DNA of 64,000 nucleotides from Accumulibacter appositus (lineage in GTDB: Bacteria; Pseudomonadota; Gammaproteobacteria; Burkholderiales; Rhodocyclaceae): NCBI RefSeq assembly GCF_035440685.1, contig NZ_DAORMW010000014.1, one strand, 5' to 3'. The stretch's first letter is position 1. Every line of letters starts with the position of its first letter. Positions 1 through 7,670 of this stretch are shown one piece after another. The notes below the pieces were generated by a model. That model was not told the DNA's origin and ran no database searches. It saw only the letters and a list, made by a program, of their open reading frames with translations. The translations under genes and the position numbers were made by a program.

Positions 1-1098
1 CTGCGCCTCGACATTCTCGATTTCCTTTCTGGCCCCCTCGACCAGTTGCCTGACCTTCGCAGCAATCACCGGCGAGCCATCGAGAATATCCCCGTACTCC
101 AGCAGATCGGTTTCGAACGCCAATACCTGCTGCATGCGCAGCGCCCATTGCTGATCCCAGGGCCGCGGCAAGCCCATGGCCTCGTTCCAGGCGGGAAGCT
201 GGATGGCGCGTGCGCGCGCGTTTTTCGAAAGCGACACGGCGAGCATTTCGAGAACGATTCTCTGGACGTTGTTTTCCGGCTGCGGCTCGGTGAGGCCAAG
301 CGAGTTCACCTGCACGCCATAGCGGAAGCGACGCAGCTTTGAATCCTCGACCTTATAGCGGGAGAGCGTCAGCTCGTCCCACATTTCGCCGAAAGCGCGC
401 AGCTTGCAGCACTCCTCGACGAAGCGGATGCCGGCGTTGACGAAAAACGAGATGCGCTCGACAACCGGCGAAAACTCCCCCGCCTTGATCTCACCGGATG
501 CCTGGACGCGGTCCAGAACCGCCATCGCCGTGCACAAGGCATAGGCCAGTTCCTGTACCGGCGTCGCTCCCGCCTCCTGCAGATGGTAACTGCAGATATT
601 GGTCGGATTCCACTTCGGCACATGCTTGACGGTATAGTTGATGGTGTCGGCGATCAAGCGCATCGACGGACCCGGCGGAAAGATGTAGGTGCCGCGCGAC
701 AGGTATTCCTTGATGATGTCGTTCTGGGTCGTACCGCTCAGCTGCGTGGCATCGATTCCCCGCCGTTGCGCCAGGCCGATGTACAAGGACAGCAGCCATG
801 GTGCAGTGGCATTGATGGTCATCGCCGTATTCATCTGGTCGAGCGGGATCTGGTCGAACAACTGATCCATGTCCTCGATATGCGATATCGGCACGCCGAC
901 CTTACCGACTTCGCCTCGTGCCAGCGGACTGTCGGCGTCGTAGCCGGTCTGCGTCGGCAAGTCGAAAGCTACCGACAATCCGGTCTGACCTTTGGCCAGA
1001 TTGGTTCGATAGAGGGCGTTGGACGCCTTGGCCGAGCTGTGACCACTATAGGTGCGCATCAACCACGGTCGATCGCGTTTTGTCTGGAGAGAATCCAT
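1..1098 (-). CDS. ecm: Ethylmalonyl-CoA mutase, partial (C-terminus beyond left edge)
   Basis: B12-dependent mutase expected to convert (2R)-ethylmalonyl-CoA to (2S)-methylsuccinyl-CoA in the ethylmalonyl-CoA pathway. I translated 366 codons on the minus strand from the ATG at 1098 with no stop before base 1. The N-terminal catalytic barrel of the methylmalonyl-CoA mutase family is visible: RTYSGHSSAKASNALYRTNL, GQTGLSVAFDLPTQTGYD, MTINATAPWLL, GTTQNDIIKEYLSRGTYIFP and NICSYHLQEAGAT. The opening PWLMRTYSGHS and the direct entry into the barrel fit the Ecm/MeaA branch rather than methylmalonyl-CoA mutase proper, which has a long N-terminal extension. The cobalamin-binding domain lies outside the window. 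It starts 2 nt after the MaoC gene stop, last of the visible EMC operon. Ccr, expected nearby, is not in view. An isobutyryl-CoA mutase is the alternative, made unlikely by the context. Confidence 0.92.
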   Translation of the reverse strand, partial: MDSLQTKRDRPWLMRTYSGHSSAKASNALYRTNLAKGQTGLSVAFDLPTQTGYDADSPLARGEVGKVGVPISHIEDMDQLFDQIPLDQMNTAMTINATAPWLLSLYIGLAQRRGIDATQLSGTTQNDIIKEYLSRGTYIFPPGPSMRLIADTINYTVKHVPKWNPTNICSYHLQEAGATPVQELAYALCTAMAVLDRVQASGEIKAGEFSPVVERISFFVNAGIRFVEECCKLRAFGEMWDELTLSRYKVEDSKLRRFRYGVQVNSLGLTEPQPENNVQRIVLEMLAVSLSKNARARAIQLPAWNEAMGLPRPWDQQWALRMQQVLAFETDLLEYGDILDGSPVIAAKVRQLVEGARKEIENVEAQ

Positions 1099-1100
1099 GG

Positions 1101-2282
1101 CTAGCCCCTTTTCCTGATCAAGAGACGTCTCTCGATCTCAAAAATCTTCGCATCGATCTTCTCCTTGCCCATCGCTTTCTTGTCGTTTTCCTTGATGAAC
1201 AAGTCCGCGCCGTATTCGGCAAAGGCCTGGGCAGCAGTGACGTTCTTGACGCCGACCAGCTGGAAAGTCACGATGCCGAACTTCGCAGCCAACTCGCCCG
1301 GCGCCTCTTCGACAGCCAACACCCGCGACAGGGCGGCAACGGTATCGCCGCTGACCGACGGCTGCGTGTGATAACCCTCGGTAAAGCCCAGCTCCCAAAC
1401 GCTATTCTCGCTGACGTCGCGACTGGCCAGTCCTTCCAGCCAGGCAAAGACCAGGCCGCCATAAACGATAGGATCGCCGCTCATCTTGCCCGACAGACCG
1501 GAACTGAAGACGCGATCGAAATGCAGCGGATGGGTATTGCCCACCGCGTAGGTCAGCGACAGCTGTTCATCGGTGATCGTACGGCCATTGGCATGGACGA
1601 TAATCTCGCCGACCGCGAAGTCCTCGAAATAGGAGTTCGGACCCGTCAGGCCGCAAGGCAGCGACGTCGGAAACTCGGGCAGAACGACCTCGGCGTCCGC
1701 AACCCAGGGGAAGTCCGGCATCACCGTCGACGGCGGCAAGGGCGTCGTTGGCGGACGGTCGCCCTGCCCGGCGACCATGATCTTGCGCTCGTACTGCAGC
1801 ACGACCTCGTCATTCTGGTTGATGCCCAGGGTGCGGATGGTGACGATACCCGGCTTACCGGCACCGCGCTCTTTGCGATCCATGACCTTGGTCAGCGAGC
1901 GGATCGTATCCAGTTGATAGACCGGCCGCAGATACTGGGCATCGTAATAACCGAGATTGGCCATTGCCTTTTCCGAATCGTTCTGCACGCCCAGCGAGAG
2001 AACGACGTTGAACACCATCTGCGGCGAAGCGACCAGGCCGGCAAAGCCGCAGGCCTGCGCGTACTGCTGATTGATGTACAGCGGATTGCACTGCATGTAG
2101 GTGCGGGCAAAGGCCTCCATCTGGGCAGGAAAGAACGTGAAACCGCGCGGATGAACGAACACCTGCCCGGGGACAAACTCCTCCAGATAGCGGCCGTAGT
2201 GAGGATAACGAAGCTGCTGCCCGTCCACCTTCACCGTTCCAGCCAGTTCGACCTGCGGTCGGAAACGAATCGCTTGCGACAT
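1101..2282 (-). CDS. MaoC-family hydratase of the EMC operon (probable mesaconyl-CoA hydratase)
   Basis: A 393-residue double hot-dog protein. The N-terminal half (about 25-170) holds YLEEFVPGQVFVHPRG and NLGYYDAQYLRPVYQLDT. The C-terminal half (about 220-370) holds YFEDFAVGEIIVHANGRTIT, HPLHFDR, IVYGGLVFAWLEGLA and PSVSGDTV, which resembles the (R)-hydratase signature of MaoC proteins. The place between mcd and ecm suggests hydration of mesaconyl-C1-CoA to beta-methylmalyl-CoA. However, a closer relative of characterised mesaconyl-C1-CoA hydratases lies at 10056-11147, so this copy may be specialised or act on another enoyl-CoA. ATG at 2282 is preceded by AAGAGGAAG. The gene follows mcd after 125 nt that contain a strong hairpin, and precedes ecm by 2 nt. 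Family is certain; exact substrate is inferred. Confidence 0.75.
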   Translation of the reverse strand: MSQAIRFRPQVELAGTVKVDGQQLRYPHYGRYLEEFVPGQVFVHPRGFTFFPAQMEAFARTYMQCNPLYINQQYAQACGFAGLVASPQMVFNVVLSLGVQNDSEKAMANLGYYDAQYLRPVYQLDTIRSLTKVMDRKERGAGKPGIVTIRTLGINQNDEVVLQYERKIMVAGQGDRPPTTPLPPSTVMPDFPWVADAEVVLPEFPTSLPCGLTGPNSYFEDFAVGEIIVHANGRTITDEQLSLTYAVGNTHPLHFDRVFSSGLSGKMSGDPIVYGGLVFAWLEGLASRDVSENSVWELGFTEGYHTQPSVSGDTVAALSRVLAVEEAPGELAAKFGIVTFQLVGVKNVTAAQAFAEYGADLFIKENDKKAMGKEKIDAKIFEIERRLLIRKRG

Positions 2283-2344
2283 GAAATCTTCCTCTTGCGG
2301 TAAGAGTCGCGTACAGCATTCACCACTCGCGACTCACGAATCTC

Positions 2345-2370
2345 CCTTCTCCCGCGCCAGCGGGAGAAGG
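2345..2370. repeat. REP-like hairpin inside the EMC operon
   Basis: Perfect 11-bp inverted repeat CCTTCTCCCGC / GCGGGAGAAGG with a GCCA loop, in the 125-nt gap between mcd and the MaoC gene. The same core (CCTTCTCCC / GGGAGAAGG) recurs at 57391-57413, so it looks like a dispersed palindromic element. It could also stabilise or attenuate the operon mRNA. Confidence 0.7.
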
Positions 2371-2407
2371 CCTGGGGGCCTGGGCGATGTGCAGGCTGAA
2401 GCTGGAC

Positions 2408-4081
2408 CTACGCGGAATCGATCAAGGAGCGGGCGATGACTTTCAGAGCCAGGGTTTCTTCGGCGCCTTCGAAAATCGACAGCACGCGCGCGTCGAGGAA
2501 GTAGCGACTGACCGGCGACTCCTCGGCGTAGCCCATGCCACCGTGAATCTGCACCGCTTCGCGGGTCAGCCATTCGGCCGTCCGACAGGTAAAGAGCTTC
2601 ACCATGCTGGCTTCCATCTGCCCTGAACCCTCGTCCATCAAACGCCCGACGGCGTAGGTGAACTGGCGGGAGACAGTCAGCAGGGTCGCCATGCGCGCCA
2701 GCTTGACCAGCGTCAGTTGATACTCGCCGATCGGTTTGCCGAATGCCTTGCGCTCGCCGGCATAGGAAACCGCACGTTCGAAAGCGGCCTGCATGACGCC
2801 AATGGCCCGGGCGGCCGTTTGAATGCGGCCACCGGCAAAGCCGGCCATCGTGAAGTAGAAGCCCTTCCCCTCTCCTTCCGGCCCGCCAACCAGGTTATCG
2901 TCGGGGACGAAGACATTGTCGAAAAAGACTTCGTAGGAATGCATTCCGCGATAGCCGATGGTCGAAATCGCCCGACCGCTGAGCACACCGCCCTGCGCCT
3001 GCCGATATTCGAAATCATGGCCGTCGTAGGAGTCCTTTTCGACCAGGAACATGCTCAGGCCCTTGTGACCAAGCGAGCGGTCGGGGTTGGAACGTGCCAG
3101 AACCAGAAGAACGCCCGCTTTACCGGCCATGGTGCACCAGGTCTTGACGCCGTCGAGAAGCCAGCCGCCATCGCACTTGCTCGCCTTGAGGCGCATCGCC
3201 GCGACGTCGGAGCCGGTATCCGGTTCGGTGACGGCAATGGCACACAAGGGGTCACCCATCGCCACCTGCGGCAACCACTTCTGTCGCTGCGCTTCCGTGC
3301 CCCCCTTTTGCAGGGCGCGACTGAGGATTTCCGGACGGGTAATCAGGCTGCCTGCGGCACCGAGTGAGCCCCGCGACAGTTCTTCGGTGACCACGATCAT
3401 GCCCATGTTGTCTTCATGATCATCGCTCTGGATGCCACCGTAGCGCTCCGGAATCGACAGGCCGAAGCAGCCCATTTCGGTCAGCGGCTCAAGGATTTCC
3501 TGCGGGATGATGCGATCCTCGCGATGAATTTCCTCCGCCAGAGGCATGACCACATTGGTCGCCAGCCTGCGGAATGCGTCCTGCATCATCAGCGCGTCGT
3601 CGCCGAGCATGTAGGCTCCGCTATCGCCTTCCAGGGCTGCGACCTCGCTGCCCAGGGCGGCGAGATTGTCGGCATCCAGTTGCGCCTGGCAGAAGCTGGC
3701 AAGTGCGGTCGACGCAAAGGCAGTCAGGTCGGCCGCATTGAGACCAAAACTCTGCGGTCGCGCCCAGAAACGATTGTGGATGTTCTGCAAAGCCTCGGCG
3801 CAAAAGGCCAGGGCCATACGCTGCTCCAGACACGGGCCGTCGCCCGCCGCTGCCGCTGCAACCTTGTCGGCATATTCCGCCGCGAAACGCGCGGCAGTCG
3901 CTTCAGCGGCGCACCAGGCCAGATCGAAGCTGGCCATCTGATGCGCGTCCAGTTTCTCGTTCGAGACCCCCTTCTCGCCGGTGCATTGCTGCTTCATCCA
4001 GCCCAGCGATTTTTTTATCAGTGCATCGGCTGCCTGCAGATACTGTACTGCTTCCTGCGTCCCGCTATTCACCTCACTCAT
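2408..4081 (-). CDS. mcd: (2S)-Methylsuccinyl-CoA dehydrogenase
   Basis: FAD-dependent acyl-CoA dehydrogenase of 557 residues expected to oxidise (2S)-methylsuccinyl-CoA to mesaconyl-C1-CoA, passing electrons to ETF. The length and the roughly 150-residue helical N-terminal extension ahead of the dehydrogenase core match methylsuccinyl-CoA dehydrogenases; ordinary acyl-CoA dehydrogenases are about 380-400 residues. Core motifs: PERYGGIQ (about 210), AVTEPDTGSDVAAM (about 285), a YRGMHSYEVFFDNVFVP strand, RKAFGKPIGEYQLT and the C-terminal QIHGGMGYAEE with SIFEGAEETL. The ATG at 4081 has AAAGGGA upstream. The gene sits between the DUF6986-like aldolase (41 nt) and the MaoC/ecm pair, the neighbours expected for the EMC pathway. 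Other long acyl-CoA dehydrogenases are possible but less likely here. Confidence 0.9.
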   Translation of the reverse strand: MSEVNSGTQEAVQYLQAADALIKKSLGWMKQQCTGEKGVSNEKLDAHQMASFDLAWCAAEATAARFAAEYADKVAAAAAGDGPCLEQRMALAFCAEALQNIHNRFWARPQSFGLNAADLTAFASTALASFCQAQLDADNLAALGSEVAALEGDSGAYMLGDDALMMQDAFRRLATNVVMPLAEEIHREDRIIPQEILEPLTEMGCFGLSIPERYGGIQSDDHEDNMGMIVVTEELSRGSLGAAGSLITRPEILSRALQKGGTEAQRQKWLPQVAMGDPLCAIAVTEPDTGSDVAAMRLKASKCDGGWLLDGVKTWCTMAGKAGVLLVLARSNPDRSLGHKGLSMFLVEKDSYDGHDFEYRQAQGGVLSGRAISTIGYRGMHSYEVFFDNVFVPDDNLVGGPEGEGKGFYFTMAGFAGGRIQTAARAIGVMQAAFERAVSYAGERKAFGKPIGEYQLTLVKLARMATLLTVSRQFTYAVGRLMDEGSGQMEASMVKLFTCRTAEWLTREAVQIHGGMGYAEESPVSRYFLDARVLSIFEGAEETLALKVIARSLIDSA

Positions 4082-4122
4082 GGCTCATCCCTTTCCTGGT
4101 ACCCGATTGGCTGTGACGTCAC

Positions 4123-5565
4123 TTACTTGCCGGTTCGATTATTGACAATCTGCACAAACGAGCGCGAACGCAATTCCTCGAGGGTGATTCCCGTCGCCAG
4201 CACTTCCTGCTCGGTGATCGCGCCGCAGGCCATTCCGCGCAGGAAGAAGTTCAGCAAGCCCTGCCCGGTCGCCGCATCGTCGAAAGTGTTGCCCACCAGC
4301 GTCGCCTGAGCCGCCTTATTCAGGAAAGCATTCAGTCGCGCCGAGGCATCCTGCAAACTGCTCAGGAAGAAGGTATCCATGGCCGCATAGCGCACCGGCA
4401 ACTGCCCCGGATTCAAGTCCCAGCCCTGATAATAGCCGTGCCGCAACGAGTGCATAATATTGTCGTAATGGAGTTTCCAGGCACCGTGAACCACCGCACG
4501 GTTCTCGTCCATCTGCTGTGCGCTCAGTACCACGTCCTTGGCCGCCTTGTGAGGTCCAATCGGCATACTTGTGGTCGCGCCATCGCTGATCGTTATGCCG
4601 GTTCCGGCCAGGCTGACCTGCATCACATGGCGCGCGAAATCGCAGGCCGGGTGGGTGTGATTCTGGTGCGCAGCAGTGATGTTGCAAGAGGCCGTGTAAT
4701 CGTAAGTCCCGAAGATCGCCGAGCGGCAGCGGCTACCCGCAGCGGCCACCAGTAGTGGCACCGTATTCTCGCCCTGATAATTGATGATCGACTGCGTCGT
4801 TTCGATCATGATTTCCATGCGCAGCGAATCCTTCGCGAAACCCAGTCGGGCTTCGAGATTTTCGAGAATTTTCGCGCAAGTCGACACCTGACCTGGCGTC
4901 GTGACCTTGGGCAGGGTCACAATGAAGTTCTGCGGCAGTTTGCCGCCTGTCTGTTCGGCCAGCCGAGTCAGGAAAATGTCCAGGGTGCGTATCGAGCGCT
5001 GCTTGCACTCATCCGAAAAGGTCTTGATACGAATCCCGATAAACGGTGGCAGGATGCCCTCGCGCATCCCTTTGGCGACTTCGTCCGCAGCCGAGGCGGC
5101 ATGGCCGTCTTCTTCATCGTCCGGGCGATTGCCGTAACCATCCTCGAAATCGATGCGGTTGTCCTCAACCGGCTCGCTTTGCAGCTTCTTCACGACCCGG
5201 TTATAAACTGTGAACGCCAGCCAGGCGGCCTGCTTCGTCTCGCGCACCTGCTCGGGATTCGCTTCCAGGGCACGGGTCAAACTCGCCAGTTCCATGGCAT
5301 TGGTCGGCAGGGTATCGGCGCGAGGTAGACCGAGAGCACGGGCAAAGACACTGTAGCTGGGCGCATAGGTGTCCAGCGTCTTGAGCGCCACCTCACCCAG
5401 TTTGGCAGCAAAGCCGGCCTTGAACAGATTGGCCCCGCCGTAAACGGTGTGCACCGGCTGCCTGTCGAAAGAATCGGCCGGATAATGGGATTTGAACGCC
5501 TGATTGGAGGCGTGCAACTCGCCGCAATAGGCCGCAATTTCGTCATGGGTGAGCGTAAGTTTCAT
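4123..5565 (-). CDS. DUF6986-like HpcH/HpaI (CitE-superfamily) aldolase, first gene of the EMC operon
   Basis: A 480-residue TIM-barrel protein that I place in the CitE/HpcH superfamily. Visible elements: VYGGANLFKAG near the N-terminus, an acidic DFEDGYGNRPDDEEDGHA stretch, FIGIRIKTF, FIVTLPKVTTP, a MIETTQS metal-ligand-type motif, and GTYDYTASCNITAAHQNHTH near the C-terminus. It is longer than typical malyl-CoA lyases (about 320-350). ATG at 5565 is preceded by GGGAGG at 6-nt spacing; I prefer it to an upstream in-frame ATG at 5601 that lacks a comparable site. It leads the operon with mcd, the MaoC gene and ecm, so it may supply a lyase step such as beta-methylmalyl-CoA cleavage. The canonical malyl-CoA lyase of the window is at 8979-10022, so the reaction here is unproven. 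Confidence 0.7.
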   Translation of the reverse strand: MKLTLTHDEIAAYCGELHASNQAFKSHYPADSFDRQPVHTVYGGANLFKAGFAAKLGEVALKTLDTYAPSYSVFARALGLPRADTLPTNAMELASLTRALEANPEQVRETKQAAWLAFTVYNRVVKKLQSEPVEDNRIDFEDGYGNRPDDEEDGHAASAADEVAKGMREGILPPFIGIRIKTFSDECKQRSIRTLDIFLTRLAEQTGGKLPQNFIVTLPKVTTPGQVSTCAKILENLEARLGFAKDSLRMEIMIETTQSIINYQGENTVPLLVAAAGSRCRSAIFGTYDYTASCNITAAHQNHTHPACDFARHVMQVSLAGTGITISDGATTSMPIGPHKAAKDVVLSAQQMDENRAVVHGAWKLHYDNIMHSLRHGYYQGWDLNPGQLPVRYAAMDTFFLSSLQDASARLNAFLNKAAQATLVGNTFDDAATGQGLLNFFLRGMACGAITEQEVLATGITLEELRSRSFVQIVNNRTGK

Positions 5566-6257
5566 GTCGAGCCTCCCTAATTGCGCACAATAGAAATCCA
5601 TCAGTATTATGCGTTTGTCGTGATCAATTATTCCCCGTCTCTGATAATGATTCTATCGACGATCGTGGCACATGGCAACACGCTCACCGCGCCCGAAAAG
5701 CAATCTCTTAAGTCTTATAAAAGACTCAAGACAAAAGAGCTGAGCGTACGAGGCAGTGCCGAAAGCGGCGACGATCAGCAGGTCTACCGCGTATCTGCCT
5801 CGCTGCCGTTCGTCCCCGGACGACTGCCTGTGCTAGCCATGGCTTTTTTTGAGAGGATCGCGATCTTCAGAATCGCCGGATTACTCGCCCGCAACAGAAT
5901 GTGCCCACAATAAAAGTGGGCAGCGGCATTCGCCCGGCTATCAGCTGCGAAATGAACACCGAAAATTCGCCACTCGGCGAAGACAAGAGCCTTAATTTCC
6001 CGGCAGCGCTCGCGCGCACCACAGCGCTTCCGCGGCGCCAGCGCTTAATTGAGCGATACTCTTAAGCCTGCCACCGTTGACCGCTGACCAGTATGTTTCT
6101 GCAGGATGGCCGGGCGCACGACCGGTAGGCGATAATGCAATCGCTTTGATGACTTCGGGTTATGGAAAAATGTGCCCGTGCTGTCTGAGACGTAGAAGCA
6201 GCACCGACTGCATCCGGCTATCGGCGATAATGCGCGGCGAGGCGCAGCGCAGTACAA
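5566..6257. other. Intergenic region upstream of the EMC operon, downstream of meh
   Basis: 692 bp without a convincing gene. The part from 5590 to 5730 is AT-richer than its surroundings and should hold the minus-strand EMC promoter; it contains the palindrome listed at 5706-5731. The rest, up to the meh stop at 6258, shows only short frames with atypical composition and no motif I recognise. Confidence 0.6.
5706..5731. promoter_or_regulatory. Imperfect palindrome, candidate operator of the EMC operon
   Basis: TCTTaAGTCTT-ATAA-AAGACTcAAGA: 11-bp arms with a single mismatch around an AT spacer, about 140 bp upstream of the first EMC operon gene. The symmetry and AT-richness fit a dimeric regulator site. 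No T-tract follows that would make it a clear terminator. The regulator is unknown. Confidence 0.4.
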
Positions 6258-7112
6258 CTACGTTGGCATGAGCTCTGCGCTGGCGCTCATGGCCACCACC
6301 CCGTCGGGCGCCTGCGCTTCGAGAGACATCTGGCCATCCGTGCCAGCGCATACGAGGCGGAACGGCGCCAGGTCAACGAGCGGCGCCAGTCCGCGGAAGC
6401 TGAAGCTGGCGACGGGTCGCGGCGCATTCATTCGCAGCAACTCCATCAACAGGACGGCGGTCAAGGGGCCATGCACCACCAGCCCCGGATAGCCCTCTTC
6501 GGCGACCGCGTACGGCCGGTCGTAGTGAATGCGATGGGCATTGAAGGTCAGTGCTGAGAAACGGAAGAGCAGCTTCGGGTCGGGCGTCACGATGCGCGAC
6601 CAGGTAGCGTCTTCGAGCGGTGGCCAATCGATCACAGACGGGCGCGCAAGCGCCGGGCCCGGTTCCCGATAGACGATGTCCTGCTCCTCCTCGATGCACA
6701 GCACATCTTCCTGATAGAAGCGGCAGAGTACCGACACGAAGGCCAGGGATCCGGACCGTCCCGATTTCTGCCGGATGTCGCGAATCAGCGCCTCGCGACG
6801 CGCCGGCTGACCGATCAGCAGCGGCCGGTGAAAGCGCATGCGGGCCCCGGCAAACATCCGCCGCGGATAGGGAATCGGCGGCATGAAGCCGCCACGCTGT
6901 GGGTGGCCATCGACACCGAGTTGCGTCTGCGGCGCGCGCGGAAGAAAGTAGAACCAGTGCCACAGCGGCGGCAGCGGACTTCCCTTAGCGAAGCGCGTCG
7001 CCGTGTCGTCCAGCGTCGCTGCCGCCGCCAAGGCTGGCGCCAGAGCGAGCTCATCATCGGTGATCTCCTGGCGACCAATCCATGCTGCATAGTCTGCTGT
7101 CGCGTCCGTCAT
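6258..7112 (-). CDS. meh: Mesaconyl-C4-CoA hydratase (FAS1-like dehydratase fold)
   Basis: Expected to hydrate mesaconyl-C4-CoA to (S)-citramalyl-CoA, the step after mesaconyl-CoA C1-C4 transfer in the second cycle of the 3-hydroxypropionate bi-cycle. The 284-residue protein has a double hot-dog layout: an N-terminal half with PLPPLWHWFYFLPR and GGFMPPIPYPRRMFAG (about 45-90), then FRFSALTFNAHRIHYDRPYA (about 205), the hot-dog catalytic stretch with a conserved His, and GLVVHGPLTAVLLMELL. I chose the ATG at 7112 because AAAGGA lies 8 nt upstream; the in-frame ATG at 7121 overlaps that site. It is divergent from mct-mcl-mch, with which it forms one functional module. The family also includes 3-methylfumaryl-CoA hydratases; the context favours Meh. 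Confidence 0.87.
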   Translation of the reverse strand: MTDATADYAAWIGRQEITDDELALAPALAAAATLDDTATRFAKGSPLPPLWHWFYFLPRAPQTQLGVDGHPQRGGFMPPIPYPRRMFAGARMRFHRPLLIGQPARREALIRDIRQKSGRSGSLAFVSVLCRFYQEDVLCIEEEQDIVYREPGPALARPSVIDWPPLEDATWSRIVTPDPKLLFRFSALTFNAHRIHYDRPYAVAEEGYPGLVVHGPLTAVLLMELLRMNAPRPVASFSFRGLAPLVDLAPFRLVCAGTDGQMSLEAQAPDGVVAMSASAELMPT

Positions 7113-7670
7113 CAAGTCCATCCTTTTGAGAATTCGCCGCACGGGCATTCGGCAAGTACAGCACAGCATCCCGTCAAACTCAAGCCGACGCACTAGGATC
7201 GCGCACGGCCCGCGAAAAGCTCGGAGCGCGTGCGCCCGGGCGCGCCTTTTCCCATATACTGTGCGCTCCGTGTCCGAACAGGAGCGGCCGCGCGCGACCG
7301 GGGGTCGCAGCGCTGGCCGACTTTTCTGTCGGGAGGACCCCAAAAGTTGTGCTGCAAAAGGCTGGGAGCCTTTTCCGAAAGCGACCATCCGGCAATGGAC
7401 CACCCGCGGGTCATGGTAGCTGTAGATTTTTCGCCAATGACCATCCGCGCTGCCGGTCTGGCCTGGCGCGCTGAGGGTCGCGACCGCTGCGTTTTGAAAC
7501 CTGAGCGCCGCCCGCATGAAGAAGTAACGAACGCGAGCGCGCGCGTACGCGCAGTACGCAGTAGAAGCCCCCTCCATTAACAGGAGCCAGCGAATGAGCA
7601 AGGAAGCAGTTCGGTCAGCTGGCAAATCGATTGGCAGCCCTAGTACGCGCAGACAGGATTGGTAAAACTT
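7113..7670. other. Divergent intergenic region between meh and mct
   Basis: 558 bp that must carry promoters for meh (leftward) and mct-mcl-mch (rightward). A TATACT at 7255-7260 could serve as a -10 box, but I see no matching -35. No gene, tRNA or clear operator is visible, and no regulator gene lies in or next to the gap. Confidence 0.5.

Noticed and set aside
5614..5627. Possible FNR box (TTTGT-CGTG-ATCAA) before the EMC operon
   Set aside because: Only the right half matches consensus; the left half is too far from TTGAT to claim oxygen control.
5581..5913. 110-codon plus-strand frame upstream of the EMC operon
   Set aside because: No ribosome site, atypical composition, and it runs across the presumed promoter and palindrome.
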